Below are positions 9,601-16,011 of a stretch of DNA of 50,993 nucleotides, piece by piece. This DNA comes from Pirellulaceae bacterium (lineage in GTDB: Bacteria; Planctomycetota; Planctomycetia; Pirellulales; Pirellulaceae). A program made the position numbers and the translations under genes. The notes below the pieces were generated by a model. The model saw nothing but the letters and a program-made list of their open reading frames with translations, searched no databases and was not told the DNA's origin. The stretch lies in NCBI GenBank assembly GCA_024102795.1, contig JAGFJK010000213.1, positions 1 through 50,993 of the forward strand, read 5' to 3'. Numbering within the stretch: the first letter of the stretch is position 1; every line of letters begins with the position of its first letter.

Positions 9601-11430
9601 CACGGTGACCAGGGCGTCCGAACCAGCCGTGGGGCTGGGCAGGCCGTTGATCACAATCGGATAGGTATTGGGCGAGAAGAAATTGTCGTTGGTTGTGTCG
9701 CTGGTGTTGAACAGGCTGGTGAACGAATCGCCTCGGCCCACGGCGGCCCCGCGAGCGGCATCGCCACCCGGAACCAGCGCGATGAAGCTGGCTTCCAGGT
9801 CGTCGGCCGTTGCTCGACTGTTGTTCATCTCCAGCCCCAGCGATTCGGGCTCCACCAGCGCATTGAGCGTACCGGTCAGGTCGATACTGCCAGTGCTGCC
9901 TCCCACGCCGCTGACCCGCACCGTATAGGTTCCGGCGGCGGGAACGGCCACGGTCTGCAACAGCACCGTGTCGCCTGGGACCGCCGCGGTACCGGAGCCG
10001 ATCACGGCGCTGGACGGATCCAGCACCTCGATCATGGCCCGCAGACCGGCGTCGGGCTGGCCCACGACGGTCAGCGTCTGATTGGCGTCCAGTGACAGCT
10101 CCAGCGACTGCGTGCCGCCCGGCGGCAGCCCGATGTCACGCTGCTCGAATCCCTGGTAGATCAAGCTGCCGAGCGGATCGACGGACCGGTCGATCGAGCC
10201 GAACAGTGGATCGACCGTCCAGCTTTCGATGGCAAGCCCGGGCAGGGGCGCGGCGCCGAGGTCCTGAATTCCGGCACCGTTCACTCGCAGTTCGTAACGG
10301 CCGGCGGCACTGGTCAGCGATCCCAGATTGCCGATCTGAAACGTGTTGCCTCCCAAGGGCGTTACGCTGACCGCGGCGTTGATCAGGTTCGGGCCGCCGT
10401 CAAGACGTAACACCAGGTCATTGAAGTCGAACGTGGCCGGATTGATGGCGAAGTCAAACGTCACGTTCACCGCGTCCACGGCGGTCGTTCGAGGGTCCGG
10501 GGCCACTTGATCCAGTTCCAGCGGCCCAAGACGGACGACCGCATCGGCGAAACCGACCGTCTCGTCGCTGCCGCCAAAGACGCCACCGCCTTCATGATGA
10601 AAGTACCACCGCTGTAGCGAAGCGGAGACCGTGAACGAACACATGTCGCTGAGGGCAAAGTTGGAACCAAAATCGGCCACCTGGAACGTCATGCCGTCCG
10701 AGACGCGGGTCCGCAGCACGAACTGCCCATTCCCGTCCACGTAGGTCAAATAGTCATCGCCACCAAACTGCTCGGCCACGCCCCAGAACGCCCAGTTCTC
10801 ACAGAACTGATGATTTACGGCCCCGTCAGCCACGGTGCCCAGCATCGTGACCGTGCCGCTGGGGATGGCGATTTCAAACACCGCTCCGGTGAAGTCTTCC
10901 CAGACCACCGCCCGCTCGCTGCCGGCAAAGATGCCGTCGCTACTGTCCAGCACAATCGGCGCCGAGAGCGCGATGCTGTTGCCCGTCAGCAGCCCAGTGG
11001 CTCCGTCGTGCTCCAGCAGGTGCGTCACGGTGCCGCCGCCAGTCGGAATCGGCGTGCTGGGATCGGACCCCAGCGAATAGACCGTCTCGGTTGCCAGGTC
11101 GCTGACCAGCGCGTCGAACTGCTGACCCACGCTGACCCCCGCGGCCAGATTGTTCACCGGAAACCGGCCGGTTGAGTTGTCGCCGGTGTAGAACAAGTGC
11201 GTATCCGAAATCGCGATGCCACCGCGGTCGTCGCCGGTCACGCTGGAATGGTCGGAGAAGACGTGCGCGTTGTCGGCAGTCAGCGAGATGATTTCCAGTG
11301 CCGCGAGCAGCCGACGATCTTCCAGCAACTCCAGCCGCGGCGAGCGGCGAAGTGGGCGGTGGGTCCGCGGACGGCGAGCCAGCCTGGTGGACGTAGACTG
11401 AGAAGGCTGCGAGGGGCGGCGAGGGGCCAT
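6634..11430 (-). CDS. Large secreted protein with PPC-like domains and C-terminal RTX repeats
   Basis: This protein of 1,598 aa starts with a basic, Ser/Pro-rich leader ending in LELLEDRRLLA (about residues 33-43), the short N-terminal sorting motif of planctomycete extracellular proteins. A long beta-rich body follows, with an SbsA/Ig-like region (VNVTFDFAINPATF), at least three bacterial pre-peptidase C-terminal-like segments (for example AAGTYTVRVSG), and a WD/PQQ-like stretch (ALAWSPDGLTLYAVRRG). The C-terminus, encoded around 6850-7330, holds about a dozen calcium-binding RTX nonapeptides (GGxGxDxLxG), interrupted once. The ATG at 11430 has GGAG 5 nt upstream. An in-frame ATG at 11520 with AGGTGG is a real alternative that adds 30 residues. 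The likely location is the cell surface or outside. Confidence 0.85.
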   Translation of the reverse strand: MAPRRPSQPSQSTSTRLARRPRTHRPLRRSPRLELLEDRRLLAALEIISLTADNAHVFSDHSSVTGDDRGGIAISDTHLFYTGDNSTGRFPVNNLAAGVSVGQQFDALVSDLATETVYSLGSDPSTPIPTGGGTVTHLLEHDGATGLLTGNSIALSAPIVLDSSDGIFAGSERAVVWEDFTGAVFEIAIPSGTVTMLGTVADGAVNHQFCENWAFWGVAEQFGGDDYLTYVDGNGQFVLRTRVSDGMTFQVADFGSNFALSDMCSFTVSASLQRWYFHHEGGGVFGGSDETVGFADAVVRLGPLELDQVAPDPRTTAVDAVNVTFDFAINPATFDFNDLVLRLDGGPNLINAAVSVTPLGGNTFQIGNLGSLTSAAGRYELRVNGAGIQDLGAAPLPGLAIESWTVDPLFGSIDRSVDPLGSLIYQGFEQRDIGLPPGGTQSLELSLDANQTLTVVGQPDAGLRAMIEVLDPSSAVIGSGTAAVPGDTVLLQTVAVPAAGTYTVRVSGVGGSTGSIDLTGTLNALVEPESLGLEMNNSRATADDLEASFIALVPGGDAARGAAVGRGDSFTSLFNTSDTTNDNFFSPNTYPIVINGLPSPTAGSDALVTVSSRTDLASSSETITFDFEGLFSHVAFGDTPGDDCELHVETFVIDAGSLAAILADNTMNITATPSSDVDDFCGVTPLTVEVTYGDGPASPGDFYEFQLAANDVVSLSLTGNGIVELQDAGGSVLQTSSGVGTNVDQQIANFVAPATGTYYARIPGTQISAADDYSLVVTRNAAFDTEANDSLGAAQSIDAARAVLGHVSVAGPLLAADNGAGNLLLTDARAENVTVLASSVGGGGGYTELERNPVTGVLHATRGEGGTDLYVIDPVTWTETSIGNPGSGVHALAWSPDGLTLYAVRRGEFGTIDVGTGNFSSIASLVEGFMGGMAFQPGSGLLFAVGSFGQGLFTINPGTGATTLVANTGSRGFNALEFLQDGTLVVGDACGFCTGQMFEMDPNTGVFTPLGQVAARNLTGLAALPATSDYYSFTAVDGETIDLRTFTPAGEPLDFPNDLDPAMELLDPFGVPVASDDNGALDGRNATLSYVVPAGQGGTYTVRVFAVSGTGEYVLDTQPPLTATTRISLNGDGNLLVEDVLGANSHDLLTLAYDPGTMELVITDPNNDLGTSVGSQPTLHEVRVPVGSIPGGQVIVNTFAGDDSLVIDPSMLASGLSIVYTAGTPTTPPGDSITLDLTGAAAPVVVDPVGGTVIVGGQSFVQFSQVETRNILSDGLMVDDDQLLVRSTGSRERIVISSWNDGGVRLRLDDLTGGTSTMFTQHLGLDSSGDQSLGRITVFAGDGDDVLSIASHVVDSSGDPIPVEFHGEEGNDYLAGGLGDDLLVGGPGNDRLLGGAGNDQLFGDGNVFDMNGLLVESPTDGPDNLTGGDGDDQLWGGGANDQLIAGAGADSLWGGSGNDRLDGGNDDDLLRGEAGIDVLQGGSGADFLLGGLDNDQLLGGFGHDILIGGLGSDILRGNQDNDLLVAGTTAQDSANDAALRALLAAWSGGTNNLSGYASDGSFDDLMGDTGMDEFWAEVTSGIDLVRDAAMGELVNDEP

Positions 11431-11596
11431 ATGAACTCCGGGGGAATTGTTTCGGCACTGTACCGTTGTCGGCCATGCTGACGTACTTGGCGACGTTTGC
11501 TTTGGGAATCTGAATGACATTAATTACCACCTCAGAACTCCGCAAGTAGCCGTTTCACATGAAGACTTGGAGCTTTAGACCCAAGACCAACCCGCA

Positions 11597-11635
11597 ACAA
11601 AGTAGCCATCACGCGGAGCGTGATGGCTACTTTGT
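11597..11635 (-). terminator. 18-bp perfect palindrome after thiO (dispersed repeat)
   Basis: The arms acaaagtagccatcacgc and its exact complement surround a 3-nt loop. The palindrome starts 8 nt past the thiO stop, where a terminator is expected. A T-rich TTTGTTG follows on the minus strand. The same sequence recurs at both ends of the element at 27888-28078, so this is a repeat family that may have been co-opted as a terminator. Confidence 0.65.
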
Positions 11636-11643
11636 ACGCCGCC

Positions 11644-12768
11644 TCACCCTCGACCGACGCGGAATTCCGCCAGGTCGATCCCCGGCGGCTCTCCGCGGAT
11701 CAGCCGGCTCATGACCACCGCCGTGGCGGGCGACAGGTTCAAACCGCCGCGAAAGTGTCCCGCCGCGACAAAGGCGTTGTCCAGGCCGGGCACTTTGCCC
11801 AGGTACGGGAAGCCGTCGAAGCTGCCCGGTCGCAGCCCGGCCCAACTTCGTTCCACGGGCAGCTCGCGCAGCGCCGGAACCAGCTCGCCGGCCAGCCGCC
11901 GCAGGTCCGCGATCGCCTCGGCGGTCGTCGACTTGTCGAAGCCGACCTCCTCTTCGGTCGAACCGGCCAGCACCACGCCGTCGTCGCGCGGCACCAGGTA
12001 CCGGGGACCTTCGTTCAGGATGTGGCGGAAGGGCGGCGCGGGGCAGCGCAGTTGAATCATCTGGCCGCGCACCGGCAGAATACCGCAGGGCAGGCCCAGT
12101 TGAGCGAGCAGCCGGCCGGTCCAGGCGCCGCTGGCCAGGCAGCAGGTCCGCGCGGTCAGCGGGCCGCGCGACGTGACCGCCTGGCGCACTCGGCTTCCAT
12201 CAACCTCCAGCCGCTCGGCCGTACACCGTTCCAGCAATTCCACGCCGCGCCGCCGGCAGGCCTCGGCCAGCGCCCGCAGGTGACGGGGGTTGCGCAGTTG
12301 AGCTTCCTCGGGCAAGCGGATTGCCGCCCGGATCTCTCCCCGCTCGCATAACGCGGCCAGTGCCGGTTCCAGCTCGGCCAGCCGCTGGGCCGTGAGCTGC
12401 TGGACGGCGATCTGTTCGTCGCCGAGCTGCAGGGCGTGAGCGGCGAGCGACGCGGCTTCGCCGGTGGAACGAGCCAGGTAGATCGCTCCGCAGCGACGGT
12501 AGCCCGTATCGATCCCCGTCTCGGCCCGAAGCCGCTCGGCCCATTGCGGATGCAGTTCGCAGCTAAGCGCCTGAAGCTGGGCCAGTGGATGAGCGGATCC
12601 GCCGCGATGAGCGGGCGGCAGCATGCCGGCGCCGGCCCACGACGCCTCGCGGCCCAGCGGCCCCTGGTCGATCACCCGCACCCGGTGGCCGTGGCAGGCC
12701 AGGTCCCAGGCCAGCGACAAACCGATTACGCCGCCGCCCAGGATCAAACAGTCATGCTCGGCCGTCAT
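11644..12768 (-). CDS. thiO: Glycine oxidase ThiO (FAD-dependent)
   Basis: This 374-aa protein belongs to the DAO/glycine oxidase family. The N-terminal FAD-binding motif is CLILGGGVIGLSLAWDLA, followed by the acidic strand end VRVIDQ. The REASWAGAGMLPP segment near residue 45 is characteristic of ThiO, and the C-terminal FAD region GHFRGGLNLSPAT is present. The known family role is oxidation of glycine to iminoglycine (dehydroglycine) for the thiazole of thiamine. The start lies inside the 3' end of proB (17-nt overlap), so the two are translated from one message. No other thi genes are in the window, so the thiamine role rests on family resemblance. Confidence 0.85.
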   Translation of the reverse strand: MTAEHDCLILGGGVIGLSLAWDLACHGHRVRVIDQGPLGREASWAGAGMLPPAHRGGSAHPLAQLQALSCELHPQWAERLRAETGIDTGYRRCGAIYLARSTGEAASLAAHALQLGDEQIAVQQLTAQRLAELEPALAALCERGEIRAAIRLPEEAQLRNPRHLRALAEACRRRGVELLERCTAERLEVDGSRVRQAVTSRGPLTARTCCLASGAWTGRLLAQLGLPCGILPVRGQMIQLRCPAPPFRHILNEGPRYLVPRDDGVVLAGSTEEEVGFDKSTTAEAIADLRRLAGELVPALRELPVERSWAGLRPGSFDGFPYLGKVPGLDNAFVAAGHFRGGLNLSPATAVVMSRLIRGEPPGIDLAEFRVGRG

Positions 12769-13942
12769 GGGCTTCTGCCTGGTCCAGCGCCAGCAGGTTG
12801 TCGCAGTGAATCACTTCCTCGTAGGGCCGATGGCCGAGCACTTCCTCGATCTGATCGGACTTCAGCCCGCGAATCTTCTGCAGCTCGGCCGACGCGTAGT
12901 TGGTCAGTCCGCGAGCCACTTCGCGGCCGCCGGCGCTGCACAGGCGCACGATGTCTCCCTTGCGAAACTCGCCGCTGATGGCCGTGATGCCGATCGCCAA
13001 CAGGCTACGGCCCTGGCGCGTGACGGCGCGGACGGCGCCGGCGTCCAGCAGCAGGCTGCCGCAAGGCTGCGCCGAATAACCGATCCAGCGTTTGCGCGGG
13101 GTGAGCGATTTGCCTTGCGCCAGGACCAGCGTACCGACCTGGCGGCCGGCCAGGATGTCGGCCAGCACGCCCGGCCGCCGGCCGCTGGCGATAATCACGT
13201 TTTCGCCGCTGGCCGTGGTGATGCGGGCCGCTTCCAGCTTGCTGGCCATGCCGCCCTTGCTGAGCCCCGTGCGCTGGTCGCGAACCAGCGACAGAATCCG
13301 CTCGTCGATCTGCCGCACGGTGTGAATCAGGCTGGCCTGGCCGCTCCGCGGGTCGCCGTCGTACAGCCCCTCGACGTCCGACAGGATCACCAGCAGCGGC
13401 GCTCGCAACAGGTTGGTGATCATCGCGGCCAGGCGGTCGTTGTCGCCGAAGGTGGCCATCAGTTCGTCAACCGCCACGGTGTCGTTCTCGTTGATCACCG
13501 GCACCACGCCGAATTCCAGCAACGTCAACAGCGTGTTGCGAACATTCAGGTAGCGGGTCCGGTGGTCCAGGTCGTCGGCGGTCAGCAGCACTTGCGCCGC
13601 GTGGGTGCCGTGCTTGCGGAACGTGCGGTCGTACGCCTCGATCAGCCGCGTCTGTCCGACCGCCGCCACCGCCTGCAGCCGGGCCAGATCGCGCGGGCGG
13701 CCCGGCAGCCCCAACTGGCTCACGCCCGCTCCCACGGCCCCCGAACTGACCAGAACCACTCGGCGGCCCGTTTGCCGGATCGCGTTCAGTTCGTCCGCCA
13801 GCAGGTCGATCCGTTCCTGATGCAGCGTGCCGTCGGCCTGAGTCAACACGCGGGTGCCGACCTTCACCACCAGAGTGTGCGCGGAGGTGGCGATCTCCTG
13901 GCGGAGGAGATCCGTTTCGGCGTGCGGAATGGAGGCAGTCAT
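12752..13942 (-). CDS. proB: Glutamate 5-kinase with PUA domain
   Basis: This 396-aa protein has the full-length ProB architecture. The amino-acid kinase domain shows LVVKVGTRVL near the N-terminus, VLVSSGAVGAG, PVINENDTVAVDEL, FGDNDRLAA, LLVILSDVEGLYDGDP and TGLSKGGMASKLEAA. A C-terminal PUA domain spans about residues 290-380. The enzyme phosphorylates glutamate in the first step of proline synthesis. It is the first gene of a two-gene message with thiO and is divergent from the purF-like gene, so the 278-nt gap at 13943-14220 should carry both promoters. Confidence 0.95.
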   Translation of the reverse strand: MTASIPHAETDLLRQEIATSAHTLVVKVGTRVLTQADGTLHQERIDLLADELNAIRQTGRRVVLVSSGAVGAGVSQLGLPGRPRDLARLQAVAAVGQTRLIEAYDRTFRKHGTHAAQVLLTADDLDHRTRYLNVRNTLLTLLEFGVVPVINENDTVAVDELMATFGDNDRLAAMITNLLRAPLLVILSDVEGLYDGDPRSGQASLIHTVRQIDERILSLVRDQRTGLSKGGMASKLEAARITTASGENVIIASGRRPGVLADILAGRQVGTLVLAQGKSLTPRKRWIGYSAQPCGSLLLDAGAVRAVTRQGRSLLAIGITAISGEFRKGDIVRLCSAGGREVARGLTNYASAELQKIRGLKSDQIEEVLGHRPYEEVIHCDNLLALDQAEAHDGRA

Positions 13943-14125
13943 ACCCAGGGGCCAACGAGACAGAATGAATCGAACCGACCGTCCGCGGGGCGTAAGTCGC
14001 CTGGACCCGGCGCCCGCGCAAGCGGCATAGATTACGCTGCCGGACTATTTTCCCGCAAGAGCGAGCGGTCTGGAAGCGGGCTGCCCGGGTCACGACAGCG
14101 AACTGAACCGGATTGGGGGGCTTGC

Positions 14126-14153
14126 TTGTGAAATCGCGCCCGCACAATACAAT
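14126..14153 (+). promoter_or_regulatory. Candidate sigma-70 promoter of the purF-like gene
   Basis: TTGTGA at 14126-14131 and TACAAT at 14148-14153 are separated by 16 nt, 67 nt upstream of the chosen start. The -10 is good and the -35 moderate. No other candidate in the gap looked better. Confidence 0.4.
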
Positions 14154-14220
14154 GAAGGGGACATTCACGGCTCGGCTCCCTCCCCAGGAGATGCGACACG
14201 ACGTCGCAGGAAAGTCGCTC

Positions 14221-15834
14221 ATGAGCGATCTGTTTCACGAATGCGGCATCGCGGCCGTGTACCATCTGCCGGGCGGCGACGAGAGTCCGCTGTGCCACGA
14301 TTTCGGCGGCGAACAGGCGTCGCGGCTGCTGCCCAGCATGCTGCTGGACATCCAGAATCGGGGGCAACTGGCCGCCGGCATCAGCTCGTACAACCCCGTC
14401 CGCGATCAACTGATCGACACCCACAAGGACGTGGGGACGGTCAGTGAGGTGCTGCGGCTGTCGCACCGCGAACAGGCCGAGCGGCTGATGAAGAAATACG
14501 CCGGCCGCGCGGCGATCGGCCACGTCCGCTACGCCACCTGCGGCGCCGACGACCGCGGTTTCGCTCAGCCTTTCGAGCGGCACCACCTGCAGAAGCATAA
14601 GTGGTTCAGCTTCGGGTTCAACGGCCAACTGGCCAACTACGGGGAACTGCGCGACCGGCTGCTGGCCGACGGCGACCACCACCTGGCGCGGGAGTCGGAC
14701 ACCGAGATCATCATGCACGAGATCAGCCGCGAGCTGTCCGGGGACCGGCGGCCGCACCTGATCGATGTCATGCGCAACGTGAGCCGCCGGTTCGACGGCG
14801 CCTACAGCCTGGCGCTGCTGAACGCTCACGGCGACATGCTGCTGGCCCGCGATCCGCTGGGTATCAAGCCGCTGTGCTATGCCAAGGAAGGACCCCTGTT
14901 CGCGGCGGCCAGCGAAAGCGTGGCGTTGCTGAACGTGGGGTTCCAGCCCGAAAACATCCGTTCGTTGCAGCCCGGCCACGCGATCACGATCGTCGATGGC
15001 CGGTTCGAAATCACCCGCTACTGCGAGTCGCCCGGGCGGGCACATTGCTTCTTCGAGTGGATCTACTTCGCCAACGTGGCCAGCACGCTGGACAACCGCA
15101 GCGTGTACCTCTCCCGGACCGCGCTGGGTGTCGAGTTGGCTCGGCTGGAAGTCGCCGACGGGCGCGTGCCGCTGGACGAAGATACGATCGTCGTTCCCGT
15201 GCCGGACACCAGCAAGGCGGCCGCCGACTCGATGGCTTTCGAACTGGGCGTTGCCTCCCGCGAGGGCCTGATCCGCAACCGCTACAGCGGCCGGACGTTC
15301 ATCGAGGGGGGCCAGGGACGCAAGCAGAAGGCCGCCCGCAAGTACACTCCGCTGCGGGAGGTGCTGGAGGGCAAGCGGGTGTTTCTGGTCGAGGACTCGA
15401 TCGTCCGGGCGACCACCATGCAAGTCCTGCTCGACCGCATCCGCTCGCTGGGCGGGGCCCGCGAGATTCACGTCCGCGTGGCCTGCCCGCCGATCATCGC
15501 GCCCTGTTTCTACGGGATCGACATGTCGACCGTGGACGAACTGTTCGCTCCGCGATTCATGGAAGACGGCCGCCTGGACGAAGCGACTCAAGCGGCCATG
15601 GCCGACGCGCTGGGCTGCGATTCGCTGCGTTATCTGCCGGTGGAAGCCGTGGCGCGGGCCATCGGCTACTCCAGCCGCGAACTGTGCCAGGCCTGTATCA
15701 CGGGCGAGTACCCGACCGCTTGCGGGCAGCAGCTTTACCAGCTTGCCCTGACCGATCGCGGCCAGACCAGCAGCAAGCCTCAGCGGACCTACGAACGGCA
15801 TACGCGCCCCGGCCCGGCGCCCGCCGCGACTTGA
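14221..15834 (+). CDS. Amidophosphoribosyltransferase-like (PurF family), divergent
   Basis: This 537-aa protein has an N-terminal Ntn glutamine amidotransferase domain after a short propeptide (MSDLFHE, then Cys8-GIAAVY), followed by a phosphoribosyltransferase domain. Family landmarks include [39 protein letters not shown] and [11 protein letters not shown]. Two core motifs depart from the usual: QNRGQ instead of QHRGQ (Asn46), and the PRPP loop reads [10 protein letters not shown] (Glu391, Ala397) instead of DDSIVRGTT. Known PurF makes phosphoribosylamine from PRPP and glutamine. With these changes it could be the purine enzyme of this lineage or a paralogue. The ATG at 14221 has AGGAAA 7 nt upstream. 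Confidence 0.8.
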   Translation: MSDLFHECGIAAVYHLPGGDESPLCHDFGGEQASRLLPSMLLDIQNRGQLAAGISSYNPVRDQLIDTHKDVGTVSEVLRLSHREQAERLMKKYAGRAAIGHVRYATCGADDRGFAQPFERHHLQKHKWFSFGFNGQLANYGELRDRLLADGDHHLARESDTEIIMHEISRELSGDRRPHLIDVMRNVSRRFDGAYSLALLNAHGDMLLARDPLGIKPLCYAKEGPLFAAASESVALLNVGFQPENIRSLQPGHAITIVDGRFEITRYCESPGRAHCFFEWIYFANVASTLDNRSVYLSRTALGVELARLEVADGRVPLDEDTIVVPVPDTSKAAADSMAFELGVASREGLIRNRYSGRTFIEGGQGRKQKAARKYTPLREVLEGKRVFLVEDSIVRATTMQVLLDRIRSLGGAREIHVRVACPPIIAPCFYGIDMSTVDELFAPRFMEDGRLDEATQAAMADALGCDSLRYLPVEAVARAIGYSSRELCQACITGEYPTACGQQLYQLALTDRGQTSSKPQRTYERHTRPGPAPAAT

Positions 15835-15854
15835 AAGTCTGGCGAGCGGCATCT

Positions 15855-15968
15855 GGCGAGCGGGGGGCGTCAGCCCCCTGTTTCTCTTTTCGGCGCGGTC
15901 GCCTGGCGCCCGAATCGACCGTTGATCGAATCGTCGGAGAAACAGGGGGCTGACGCCCCCCGCTCGCC
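15855..15968. terminator. Perfect 32-bp inverted repeat between convergent genes
   Basis: The arms 15855-15886 and 15937-15968 are exact reverse complements (core ggggggcgtcagcccc) around a 50-nt spacer. Each arm also holds its own small ggggc/gcccc hairpin. The element lies between the purF-like stop and the stop of the sulfatase operon, so it could end transcription from both sides. It also has the look of a small mobile or dispersed repeat. Confidence 0.7.
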
Positions 15969-16011
15969 TAGCGGCGAGTTCCTGAGATCAACGCGACAAC
16001 CCAGGACTGGT

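Noticed and set aside
7105..10095. Plus-strand frames of 500 and 444 codons opposite the RTX gene
   Set aside because: The minus strand encodes clear RTX and PPC-like sequence; the plus translations are low-complexity Arg/Gln/Val-rich shadows.
10940..11545. Separate gene overlapping the start of the RTX gene in another minus-strand frame
   Set aside because: Its translation has no coherent features, and the overlapping frame carries the sorting motif.
13943..14220. tRNA or riboswitch in the proB/purF-like divergent gap
   Set aside because: No cloverleaf or conserved riboswitch core could be traced; only a moderate promoter candidate was found.
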